Shown here piece after piece: positions 34,679 to 42,483 of a stretch of 46,390 bases of DNA (within the stretch, counting starts at the first letter, position 1; every line of letters starts with the position of its first letter). The DNA is taken from positions 1 through 46,390 of the forward strand of contig DATMGU010000081.1 in the NCBI GenBank assembly GCA_035555315.1, read 5' to 3'. Made by a program: the position numbers and the translations under genes. Under the pieces are notes generated by a model, which was not told the DNA's origin, did no database searches, and saw only the letters and a program-made list of their open reading frames with translations. The DNA is from DATMGU01 sp035555315 (GTDB lineage: Bacteria > Pseudomonadota > Alphaproteobacteria > ATCC43930 > CGMCC-115725).

Positions 34679-35821
34679 TTAACGGACGTAGAGATGCACT
34701 TCGCTGGTCTGCGCCGAAGCGCTGGTCATCGAGGAGAGGTTGACCCGATCGAGCGGCAGGCCGAGCGAACTCAATGACCGCATCACCGTATCCGCGTTGC
34801 GCTTGGCGGTCGTCGAATCGAGTGCCGCCTGGGCCGGCGAGCCGCTGCCGGGACTGACCGCGACCAGATCGAACTGGGCGTTGGGCTTACGCTCCAGCGC
34901 ACGGTTGACGGCAGTATAGAGCGCCGGCTCGTACACCACATTGGGCCGATCGAAGCGAATCACGACAAGCGGCCGACGATCTATCGAGGGGGGTGCCACA
35001 GCGCCCTGAGCCGCGACCTTGGCGAGCGGTTGCGCACTGATCATGCTGCTCGGTCCCACCGGCGCGAAGGCCCGGTTCGACAGGTTGCCGCCCAACAGCT
35101 CGCCATTCTTGATGGCCAGCGACAAGGTGGTGAGATTGCCGCGCTCCACACCGATCGACGCATTCTGGCGGCTGATATCGTCGTTCAACTGGTTCAGCAG
35201 GCGGTCGATGCTGACGACCGTGCGGTTGACGTCGTTTTCCAGCAGCCCCAGTTGGCGATGATCCTCGTCGACCGCGCCCTGCAGCCCGTAGGAGGCGCGT
35301 GTGTTTTCCAGCAGATAGGCGGCGAGCGAACTATCGGCGGCGACCTTGTTGGAGAGATCGGTCAATTGCCCGACCGATGAGGCGATCTTGTCGAGATTGC
35401 CCTGCGCCTGGTTCCATTGGGCGATCAGCTGCGGATTGCCGGGCGTCGTGCCGATCTGCAACCGCGTGTTGATCGAGCCGACCGAGGCGTAATACGCGGC
35501 GGAATTCTGCTGCAGGTTTTGGATATCGCTCTGCAATTCCTGATCATGCTGCGCCACGCTTTGTTGCAGCCCGGCGAGTTCACCCCGCAACGCCGCGACC
35601 TTATGGCCGACCAAGGTGCCGGTATCGGCGCCCGATCCCGAGGTTATCGGTGGCAGCGTACTCGCCGAATAGCCGGACGCGCCATTTGCCGGCACGACCG
35701 CAGGCTGGTCACCCGAGGCGTCGCTAGGAATCAATGATGGAGACGAGCCGCCGGCTGTTGCTGCACAACCGGAAAGGACCGCCGCCATGAATATGGCACG
35801 AAGTGGACGAAGGTTCGGCAT
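34679..35821 (-). CDS. Lipoprotein with coiled-coil region and OmpA-like C-terminus
   Basis: Unfamiliar 380-residue protein. From ATG 35821 (MPNLRPLRAIFMAAVLSGC) it has a lipoprotein signal with lipobox LSGC (Cys19). A Ser/Pro/Gly-rich linker follows. A long helical segment rich in Gln/Asn/Leu (about 75-230) probably forms coiled coils. The C-terminal domain runs from VIRFDRPNVVYEPALYTAVNRAL through TAKRNADTVMRSLSSLGLPLDRVN and resembles the OmpA peptidoglycan-binding fold. It probably anchors in the outer membrane and contacts peptidoglycan. Family not identified. It is convergent with the gamma-glutamyltransferase gene. Confidence 0.75.
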   Translation of the reverse strand: MPNLRPLRAIFMAAVLSGCAATAGGSSPSLIPSDASGDQPAVVPANGASGYSASTLPPITSGSGADTGTLVGHKVAALRGELAGLQQSVAQHDQELQSDIQNLQQNSAAYYASVGSINTRLQIGTTPGNPQLIAQWNQAQGNLDKIASSVGQLTDLSNKVAADSSLAAYLLENTRASYGLQGAVDEDHRQLGLLENDVNRTVVSIDRLLNQLNDDISRQNASIGVERGNLTTLSLAIKNGELLGGNLSNRAFAPVGPSSMISAQPLAKVAAQGAVAPPSIDRRPLVVIRFDRPNVVYEPALYTAVNRALERKPNAQFDLVAVSPGSGSPAQAALDSTTAKRNADTVMRSLSSLGLPLDRVNLSSMTSASAQTSEVHLYVR

Positions 35822-36124
35822 CAAGACGGATCCCCAGGATTCCCCAACCGCAGACGCATCCGGCAAATGGCCTTACCCCCACCTGAAAGTCAAACGGATA
35901 AGGGCGTTACGCACCACAGACAGTATCTGGTCGACCGAAAAGCCACAAGTTGCGTCGGCTAAGAAAATCCTGTGTGAAAGAATGACGGCCGGTGCGACAA
36001 ATAGTCCATGATGCGCGCCATAACCAGCCTCCAGAAGCCTCTCGCGACCTCTTGCTCCGCCGATCCCATTCCGCTAGTGTCCGCGACCTCGACGGGGAAG
36101 CCCCCCTCGAAACGCCGAAATCGC

Positions 36125-36201
36125 GCGCCCGTAGCTCAACTGGATAGAGCACCAGACTACGAATCTGGGGGTTAGGAGTTCGAATCTCTTCGGGCGCGCC
36201 A
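36125..36201 (+). tRNA. tRNA-Arg (anticodon ACG), with encoded CCA
   Basis: A complete cloverleaf is visible. Acceptor arms GCGCCCG (36125-36131) and CGGGCGC (36191-36197) pair; the D arm is GCTC...GAGC. The anticodon stem CCAGA/TCTGG encloses CTACGAA, with ACG at 36159-36161. The T loop is TTCGAAT, followed by discriminator G and CCA at 36199-36201. A-to-I editing of ACG would read CGU, CGC and CGA. It marks the border between housekeeping genes and the sugar-catabolic region, a common integration site. Confidence 0.97.
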
Positions 36202-36313
36202 AATTTCTCAATCCGCGTCCTGGCGCCGCGAGCGAATTCCTCATAAGCGGCCTTTACGACGCTCGGGAAATAAGCCCCCACGGCATTGAGTAGAGCGTGT
36301 CGGATGGCGTTCA

Positions 36314-36705
36314 GTGATCGAACCGAGCCCGGTTGTCTCAGGACAGGCAACCACCTGGGCATGCGGGGTCTTGTATGCCTTGGGCCAGGCGAACTTCCTC
36401 ACCGACAAGAGTTCGAAGCCATCCATGTCGATGCAGGCGCTGTGCGCCAGTTTTGCTGTTGGTTTGAGCACCGGCGGCAATAAGGCCAAGGTCGTGCGTG
36501 ATGCACTCGGCATCAAGCGCTGGGATCATCGCTGGCTGTTGCCGAGTCGGCTTGATTCCATGCCGATGGTTTGGATGGTCGATTTCGATGGTTTCGCGGT
36601 CGACGCCCGCGGTCTGCCGCGATGGTTTCGCGGTCGACGCCCGCGGTCTGCCGCGCCCGCTCCAGATTGCCGCGTCCGAGCACGGCGCAATTCCATATGT
36701 TCCGG
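36314..36705 (+). pseudogene. Truncated, frameshifted DUF6398 domain gene
   Basis: From 36314 the plus strand encodes ATTWACGVLYALGQANFL, then LCASFAVGLSTGGNKAKVV and PMVWMVDFDGFAVDARGLP, which I recognise as the C-terminal half of the DUF6398 domain (function unknown). The N-terminal half is missing; an in-frame stop lies at 36287. At 36620 the frame is broken by a perfect 34-bp duplication, and the expected end (DARGLPRPLQIAASEHGAIP) continues in the +1 frame after it. Beyond about 36705 the sequence becomes the antisense of the FGGY kinase remnant. No normal start codon context was found. Confidence 0.75.
36587..36654 (+). repeat. Perfect 34-bp tandem duplication
   Basis: Copies at 36587-36620 and 36621-36654 are identical, beginning GATGGTTTCGCGGTCGACGC and ending GGTCTGCCGC. 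Because 34 is not a multiple of three, it shifts the frame of the DUF6398 remnant. The absence of differences between copies suggests it is recent. Confidence 0.95.
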
Positions 36706-36709
36706 CAGA

Positions 36710-36847
36710 TGGGCCGGCCGGGGATGGCGGCATTCGCAAACCATCGAGCACAGCGAGCGCGAGAAGGCGTCCGTCGCCCGCCAGATCGAAGACGCCGGCG
36801 CGTGCGCTGCCGGTGCCGACATCGATGCCGATCGCGACGTCTGTCAC
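36710..36847 (-). pseudogene. FGGY-family sugar kinase, N-terminal remnant
   Basis: GTG 36847 is preceded by an excellent AGGAGGGA ribosome-binding sequence and opens VTDVAIGIDVGTGSARAGVF, the N-terminal ATP-binding motif of FGGY kinases such as ribulokinases. After about 35-45 codons the similarity ends where the DUF6398 remnant begins on the other strand; a full gene would need about 500 codons. It follows the ribokinase gene by 38 bases and was evidently the last gene of the sugar operon, cut by a deletion or recombination event next to tRNA-Arg. The 3' limit is approximate. Confidence 0.8.
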
Positions 36848-36885
36848 GGGGATCCCTCCTGCTTTACTAGAGGTCGGTGGCTTGA

Positions 36886-37806
36886 TCAGAGGCCGGCCTC
36901 GAAGCGCTGGAACTCGGCCAGGGTCGCATAAGATTTCTGCGTGCCGCGGCCGGTGATCGAATGGGCGGCATAGCGGGCGGCTCGGTTGAGGGAAGCCCTC
37001 AGGTCGCGGCCTTCCACATAGAATCGAGCGAAGCTGCCGATGAAGGCATCCCCGGCACCGGTCGTGTCGACGGGCGTCACCGGCACGGGAACCACCGGCT
37101 CGCTGCCTTCCGCCGTCACCAGGAGCGCGCCCCGGCCTCCCATGGTCACGATCACCGTGCGGATGCCCTGGGCGATCAGGCTTTGCGCCGCCCGCTCGAT
37201 CTCGGGCCGCCCGTCGACCGGCAAGCCGGTGAGAAGCGTCAGCTCGGTCTCGTTCGGCACGAAGAAGCTCAGGTTCCTGAGACGCGCGATATCGAGGTCG
37301 GCCGCCGCCGGGGCCGGATTGAGCAGCGTCTCCTTGCCCAGCCGGGCACCCAGGGCGATCGTGTGGTAGACGGTCTCGAGGGGCACCTCGAGCTGCATCA
37401 GGATGAGGTCGGCGCGCGCCAGGTCCTCGGCCGCCCGGTCGATGTCGGCCGGCGCGAGCGCCCCGTTCGCGCCTTTGATGATGAGGATGCTGTTCTCGCC
37501 CGAGGGCAGCACGAAGATCGGCGCCACGCCGCTCGACATGCCAGGAACGCGCCCGACATGCCTGGTGTCGATGCCGAGCCGCTCGAAATTCTCGATCGTG
37601 TTCTGGGCGAAGAGATCGTCGCCGACCTTGCTCACCATCATGACGTCGGCACCGAGCTTGGCGGCGGCGACCGCCTGGTTGGCGCCCTTGCCGCCGAGAC
37701 CCATCTCGAAGCTCGGCGCCTCGACCGTCTCGCCGTCCTTGGGCATGCGGTCTACATAGGTCACGAGATCGACCATGTTGCTGCCGACCACGGCGATCCG
37801 GGGCAT
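36886..37806 (-). CDS. Ribokinase-family sugar kinase (PfkB family)
   Basis: Phosphorylates ribose or a related (deoxy)pentose at O5 with ATP. The 306-residue protein has the PfkB N-terminal motif GGKGANQAVAAAKLGADV and NPAPAAADL. The C-terminal catalytic motif VDTTGAGDAFIGSFARF holds the base Asp. It is closest by eye to RbsK rather than to IolC. GAGGAGC precedes ATG 37806. It follows the DUF4432 gene and precedes the broken FGGY kinase. Together with deoC the set fits a deoxyribokinase or ribokinase; the substrate is inferred. Confidence 0.9.
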   Translation of the reverse strand: MPRIAVVGSNMVDLVTYVDRMPKDGETVEAPSFEMGLGGKGANQAVAAAKLGADVMMVSKVGDDLFAQNTIENFERLGIDTRHVGRVPGMSSGVAPIFVLPSGENSILIIKGANGALAPADIDRAAEDLARADLILMQLEVPLETVYHTIALGARLGKETLLNPAPAAADLDIARLRNLSFFVPNETELTLLTGLPVDGRPEIERAAQSLIAQGIRTVIVTMGGRGALLVTAEGSEPVVPVPVTPVDTTGAGDAFIGSFARFYVEGRDLRASLNRAARYAAHSITGRGTQKSYATLAEFQRFEAGL

Positions 37807-37818
37807 CGCGTCGCTCCT

Positions 37819-38901
37819 CTAGAGGTTGGAAATGAAGGTGGCCTGCCGCGCCGCGGCCGCCCTGTCGAGATAGCCGAGTCGCACCGCGAAGCGGACCTCG
37901 GCGCCGGGGTCGAGCGTGCGCACGTTCCCCTTGCCCTTTTCGGCCAGATAACCCTCGGGCTCGCAGGTCGCCGGCATGGCGAAGGCCGCGACCGACTGGT
38001 CGGCATTGTAGAGGATCCAGCGCACGGTGGTCGGGAAGCTGACGGGATCATAGGCGATGGCGAAGCCATCACCCTCGCGCCGGAGTAGCAGGAAATGGGT
38101 GAGCCCGTCCCGGTCGATGCCCGGCGATCGGATGTAGAAGACCTGCTCCGGATCGTAGCGCTGCGGCTCGTCGAGCCGCTCGAGGGCGGCGGGATTGCGC
38201 GCCAGTTCCTCGATCAACGCGCGATAGCCGGGCGTTGCTTGGACATGGCCCGGAATGGCGGTGCGCGCGACCGTCCGCTCGGGCGTGAAGGGCGCTGGCT
38301 GGACGAAGCGCGCGCCCTCGGCGAAGGCGAAATTGGTGTGGCACATATACATGAGGTCCATCGGCCGGGCGCCCAGATTTTCGACCGACATGGCCACGTC
38401 GAACAAACCCGAGTCGGGCCGGAGCGTGACCGCGGGGCTCGCCCGGTAGTGGTCGCCGAAGCCCATGACATATTCGCGTTCGCCGGTGAGGCGGATAAAG
38501 GGCCCATCCGCATCCTCACCCACCTCGAGCCCGGCCCGGTCCATGGGCGCACAGGGCATTTCGCCATGGAGCGGATGGTCGTCCTCGGGCGATGGGCAGC
38601 CGTTGCGCAGGAGCCCGCTATGATAGGCGAGGCAGCCATAGGTGCCGATGATCGTCTCGGTCCGGCGCGGGGCCGCGAACATGCTCTTCATACCGAGCCG
38701 AACGCCGTCGAACTCGGCGCCCCAGATCATCTGGCCCAGATAGGGCAGCAGGACGACATGGCCGCGGCCGTTCGAAAGCCGCATGGCCTCGACGCCGGTC
38801 TCGTAGCGGAAGAGGCTCGCCGCGAGGCCGTCGAGCCGTGCGAATTCCCGCTCGCTTTCGCCGAAGAAGCCGCGATTAAGGGCGATTTTGGTCAGAGTCA
38901 T
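37819..38901 (-). CDS. DUF4432 family aldose-epimerase-like protein
   Basis: A 360-residue member of the DUF4432 family, galactose-mutarotase-like beta-sandwich proteins believed to act on sugar anomers. Supporting stretches are HVVLLPYLGQMIWGAEFDG, PLHGEMPCAPMDRA with a conserved His, VTLRPDSGLFDVAMSVENLG, and MYMCHTNFAFAEGARFVQPAP. It lies between the second permease and the ribokinase, each gap about 12 bases, so it is part of the operon. A role in converting the imported sugar to the anomer used by the kinase is inference. Confidence 0.85.
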   Translation of the reverse strand: MTLTKIALNRGFFGESEREFARLDGLAASLFRYETGVEAMRLSNGRGHVVLLPYLGQMIWGAEFDGVRLGMKSMFAAPRRTETIIGTYGCLAYHSGLLRNGCPSPEDDHPLHGEMPCAPMDRAGLEVGEDADGPFIRLTGEREYVMGFGDHYRASPAVTLRPDSGLFDVAMSVENLGARPMDLMYMCHTNFAFAEGARFVQPAPFTPERTVARTAIPGHVQATPGYRALIEELARNPAALERLDEPQRYDPEQVFYIRSPGIDRDGLTHFLLLRREGDGFAIAYDPVSFPTTVRWILYNADQSVAAFAMPATCEPEGYLAEKGKGNVRTLDPGAEVRFAVRLGYLDRAAAARQATFISNL

Positions 38902-38914
38902 GGAATCCCTCCGA

Positions 38915-39910
38915 TTACCGGGTCCGGTTGCGATAGGCGTTGAGGGCGATCACCAGGAGGAGAAACGCGCCCCAGATGAAATCCACGAGGAAGTTGCTGA
39001 AGCGCATGAGCTGGAAGCCGCTCGACAAGAACATGAGCGCCAGCACCGCGATCGAGACGCCCAGGACCGTGCCGCGACCGCCCGACGGGTTGGTGCCGCC
39101 CAGGACCGCGATCAGCACCGCCTGCAGAAGATAGGAGGTGCCGTAGTCCGACTTCGCGGCATTGGTCCGGCCCGACAGAATGATACCGGCGAGGCTCGCG
39201 AGCAGCCCGCTCAGCATGTAGGAATAGAGGATCATGCGCTCCCGCCTCAGCCCGGCGAAAAGAGCGGCCTTGGCGTTCGTGCCGATCAGCATGAGGTTGA
39301 TGCCGAGCATCGTGCGCGACAGCACGAAGGCGACGGCGACGGCCGCGGCGAGGAAGAGGAGGAAAGGCACGGCCAAGCCCAGGATCTTGCCGTTGCCGAC
39401 GAAGCTCCAATAAGCGGGGAAGCCCACGATCGCCGGACCACCGGTCAGGACCAGGGAAAGACCGGTGAAGATCTGGGCCGTGCCCATGGTGGCGAGGATC
39501 GGCGTGACATGCAGGCGCGCGATCAGGACGCCGTTGAGCAGGCCCGCCGCGAGGCCGGTGAGCAGCGCGATCACGACGCCAGCCGCCACATAGGCCAGCA
39601 CCGTGCCGTCCGGCGTCACATGCGCTTCGATCACCCGGTGGAAGAAGGTGCCGGCCAGGATACCCGAGAGATTGGCGATGCCGATGATCGACAGATCGAT
39701 GCCACCGGTCAGCATGGCGATCATGACGGCGATCGACAGCAGGCCCAGCTCCGGGAAGACGTAACTGATCGATTCGAAATTGTACGGACGCAGAAACTTC
39801 TCCGGATTGAGCCCGGCCATGAGCGCGAAGACCAGGATCGTGATCAGCACAAGCTGGCCCAGATTGTCGTCGCGGTTCACAAGATTGCGCAGATCGCTCC
39901 CGAGCTTCAT
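38915..39910 (-). CDS. Sugar ABC transporter permease (RbsC-like), second
   Basis: Inner-membrane permease of the ribose/galactoside-type family (BPD_transp_2), 331 residues from ATG 39910 after GGAGGGG. It has about eight to ten hydrophobic helices, including LGLLSIAVMIAMLTGGIDLSII and the family loop VLIAVLGGTNPSGGRGTVLGV, which contacts the ATPase. It forms the channel with the permease encoded 12 bases upstream; two different permeases are typical of autoinducer-2, rhamnose and some pentose importers. Confidence 0.93.
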   Translation of the reverse strand: MKLGSDLRNLVNRDDNLGQLVLITILVFALMAGLNPEKFLRPYNFESISYVFPELGLLSIAVMIAMLTGGIDLSIIGIANLSGILAGTFFHRVIEAHVTPDGTVLAYVAAGVVIALLTGLAAGLLNGVLIARLHVTPILATMGTAQIFTGLSLVLTGGPAIVGFPAYWSFVGNGKILGLAVPFLLFLAAAVAVAFVLSRTMLGINLMLIGTNAKAALFAGLRRERMILYSYMLSGLLASLAGIILSGRTNAAKSDYGTSYLLQAVLIAVLGGTNPSGGRGTVLGVSIAVLALMFLSSGFQLMRFSNFLVDFIWGAFLLLVIALNAYRNRTR

Positions 39911-39921
39911 CACCCCTCCTG

Positions 39922-40899
39922 CTAGATCCGCCGCTTGCGGTCGCGCCACGCCGTCGTGGCCGTGGCGATGATGACGATGGCGCCAACCGCGACGCGCTGC
40001 CAGGTCGTGTCGATCTTCATGATGATGAGGCTGTTATTGACCATGACCAGCATGAAGACGCCGAACAGCGTGCCGAGTACGCTGCCCCGGCCGCCGAAGA
40101 TGCTGGCGCCACCAAGCACCACGGCGGCGATCACATCGAGTTCGAGCCCCGCGAAGTCGCGCGGGTTGGCGAGCCAGATCATGCCGCTATGGAGCAGCCC
40201 CGCGAACCCGGCGAGCGCGCCCGCGGCGCCATAGACGAAGAAGGTCGTCCAGCGGAGGTCGAAGCCCACCCGCCGCGCCGCCTCCCTATCGCCGCCCAGA
40301 GCATAGATGCTGCGGCCAACAAGCGTGTGGCGCAGCACAAGATGCACCGCGAGCGCCAGGGCGCCATAAAGGACCACCATGGCGGTCAGACCGTAATGGG
40401 TGCCGTCGCCGTTCTGGATGCCGACGAGCTCGCTCCGGGCGAAAGTGATGAGCGGCTTCGGCATGCGATCGATGTTGATCTGGCTCGCCCCAACCATGCC
40501 CAACAGGAAGCCCCTGACCATGGCGCCCGTGCCGAGCGTGACGATCAGCGGAATGACGCGGACGTAGTGGACGAAGACGGCATTGACCGCGCCGAGTGCC
40601 AGCCCGATCAGCGTGGCCATGACGAAAGGCAGCAGCACGCCTTCATAGCCGAGCGCCACCATCGCGCGGATGGTGAGATACATGGCGGCGACGGCGAAGG
40701 CCGGGAAAGAGACGTCGATGCCGCCCGAGATCAGCACCATGAGCACGCCCAGCGCCATGATCCCGATCACCACGTTGCTGCGCACCAGCCCGAACAGGTT
40801 GTCGAGCTGCCAGAAGGCCGGATTGACGAGGCCGATCAGGATCATGGCCAAGAGCAGCACGGCGGCGATGACGGTTTCGGACCGGTAAAAGATGCGCAT
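39922..40899 (-). CDS. Sugar ABC transporter permease (RbsC-like), first
   Basis: Inner-membrane permease of 325 residues, same family as the next gene. It contains IMALGVLMVLISGGIDVSFPA, VHYVRVIPLIVTLGTGAMVRG and the ATPase-contact loop VIAAVVLGGASIFGGRGSVLGT. The C-terminus WRDRKRRI is cytoplasmic and positively charged. Its start lies two bases after the stop of the ATPase gene, implying coupled translation. It probably forms a heterodimeric channel with the downstream permease. Confidence 0.93.
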   Translation of the reverse strand: MRIFYRSETVIAAVLLLAMILIGLVNPAFWQLDNLFGLVRSNVVIGIMALGVLMVLISGGIDVSFPAFAVAAMYLTIRAMVALGYEGVLLPFVMATLIGLALGAVNAVFVHYVRVIPLIVTLGTGAMVRGFLLGMVGASQINIDRMPKPLITFARSELVGIQNGDGTHYGLTAMVVLYGALALAVHLVLRHTLVGRSIYALGGDREAARRVGFDLRWTTFFVYGAAGALAGFAGLLHSGMIWLANPRDFAGLELDVIAAVVLGGASIFGGRGSVLGTLFGVFMLVMVNNSLIIMKIDTTWQRVAVGAIVIIATATTAWRDRKRRI

Positions 40900-40901
40900 G
40901 C

Positions 40902-42401
40902 TTATGAAAACTGCCTCAACATGTCCGATACGGCCTCCTCGCTCGCCTTGCCCCCCGCGACCTCGCCGACCAGCCGGCCACGGTGCATGAGGAGGATCCG
41001 GTTGCAGTTCTGCGCCAGCTCCGGCAGGTCGTCGGAGATCATCAGCACGGCGAGGCCGCGCGTCTGGGCGAGATCGCGGAGCTTGCGGTGGATCTCGGCC
41101 TTCGACCCCACATCGACACCGACCGTGGGTCCGTTCAGGACCAGCACCTTGGCGTCGGTCAGGAGCCAGCGCCCGATGACGACACGCTGAGCATTGCCGC
41201 CGGATAGCTGGCCGACCGGCTTGTCGAGCGAGGGAGTGGCGATCTGCATGGCGGCCACGGTCTCTGCGGCGAGCGCCCGCGCCCGGGTTCGGTCGAGAAC
41301 GAGGCCGCGTGTCACCCGGTCGTAAGCGGCGGCCAGGATGTTGCGTTCGATCGACTGGGCGAGGAACAGGCCTTCCGTCAAGCGGTCCTCCGGCACATAG
41401 GCGATGCCGCGGGCAATCGCCTCCTGCACGCTCGAAAGTCTGGCCGGCACACCGTCGATCAGCACTTGGCCGCCATGGCCCGGCGCCATGCCGAAGAGCG
41501 CTAGGGCAAGCTCCGTACGGCCGGATCCAAGCAGGCCCGCGAGCCCGACGATCTCGCCCGCTTCGAGCCGGAGATCGTTCCCGCCGGCACCACCCGGCAG
41601 GACGAGGCCGCGTACTTCAAGCCGAGGCGGCCTGTCGTCCGTGGCGGGTCGCCAGCAGTAGGGCTCGCCCGCGATGTCCTGGCCGGTCATGTGGCGGGTG
41701 ATTGAGGCTTCGTCAAAGCCGCCGGTCTCGCCTTCGGCCACCTTGCAGCCGTTGCGGATGACCGTCAGCCATTCGCTGATCTCGAGCATCTCGCGCATCT
41801 TATGGCTGACGAACAGCACGGCGATGCCCTGCCGCTGGATCTCGCGGACCACGTGGAACAGCGTCTCGACCTCCCGGCGGGTGAGCGCCGTGGTCGGCTC
41901 GTCCATGATCAGGAGACGCGGATCGGACATGAGCGCGCGGGCGATCGCCACCAGCTGCTTACCCGAGGTCGGCAGGGTTTCGAGATCCGCCTCGATATCG
42001 ATATCGACACCCAATCGGTCGATCGCACGGCGGGCAAGCGCGTGGACCGCCCGCCAGTCGACGAGCCGCCGCTTCTCACGCAGCTCATGGCCGAGCGCCA
42101 GGTTCTCCGCCACCGTCAGATTCCCGAACAGCGAGAAGTCCTGGTAGATGACCTCGATACCGTGGCGGATGGCGGTGATCGGATCGAGCCGGGCGACTGG
42201 AACGCCGTCGACCACGATCTCGCCGGCATCCGGCCCGTAGACGCCGGACATGATCTTGATGATGGTCGACTTGCCGGAGCCGTTCTCGCCGGCCAGGCAA
42301 TGGATCTGGCCGCGGCGGATGGCGAGCGATACGCCGTCGAGCGCGCGCACGCCAGCGAAGCGCTTCTCGATGTTGCGCAGCTCGATCAGGATGTCGGACA
42401 T
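40902..42401 (-). CDS. Sugar ABC transporter ATPase with two nucleotide-binding domains (RbsA-like)
   Basis: Fused double ATPase of the monosaccharide importer, 499 residues from ATG 42401 (MSDILIELRNIEKRFAG). Domain 1 has Walker A AGENGSGKST, Q-loop VIYQDFSLFGNLTVAENL, Walker B LLIMDEPTTAL and VSHKM. Domain 2 has a degenerate P-loop GLLGSGRTEL, signature LSGGNAQR, and a Walker B reading VLVLNGPTVGVDVGSK, where the usual Asp-Glu is Asn-Gly. Hydrolysis by domain 2 is therefore doubtful. An ATG at 42464 would extend the protein by 21 residues, without family sequence or good ribosome-binding spacing. Confidence 0.93.
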   Translation of the reverse strand: MSDILIELRNIEKRFAGVRALDGVSLAIRRGQIHCLAGENGSGKSTIIKIMSGVYGPDAGEIVVDGVPVARLDPITAIRHGIEVIYQDFSLFGNLTVAENLALGHELREKRRLVDWRAVHALARRAIDRLGVDIDIEADLETLPTSGKQLVAIARALMSDPRLLIMDEPTTALTRREVETLFHVVREIQRQGIAVLFVSHKMREMLEISEWLTVIRNGCKVAEGETGGFDEASITRHMTGQDIAGEPYCWRPATDDRPPRLEVRGLVLPGGAGGNDLRLEAGEIVGLAGLLGSGRTELALALFGMAPGHGGQVLIDGVPARLSSVQEAIARGIAYVPEDRLTEGLFLAQSIERNILAAAYDRVTRGLVLDRTRARALAAETVAAMQIATPSLDKPVGQLSGGNAQRVVIGRWLLTDAKVLVLNGPTVGVDVGSKAEIHRKLRDLAQTRGLAVLMISDDLPELAQNCNRILLMHRGRLVGEVAGGKASEEAVSDMLRQFS

Positions 42402-42483
42402 GGGATCGGGTCGCCCGCCGGTTCGAGGGACCACCGGGGGTGCCGGCAGTCCCATCCTCCTCATGGCACAGAAATTACAGGGC

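Noticed and set aside
35907..36362. Minus-strand open frame with EEIRTPNPQIRSLVLYPVE
   Set aside because: This part is the antisense translation of tRNA-Arg, a well-known annotation artefact; the upstream 120 bases are reported separately as unexplained.
38898..39986. 362-codon minus frame and plus-strand frames overlapping the permease gene
   Set aside because: Composition is Arg/Gly-rich without membrane segments; the overlapping permease frame has clear family motifs.
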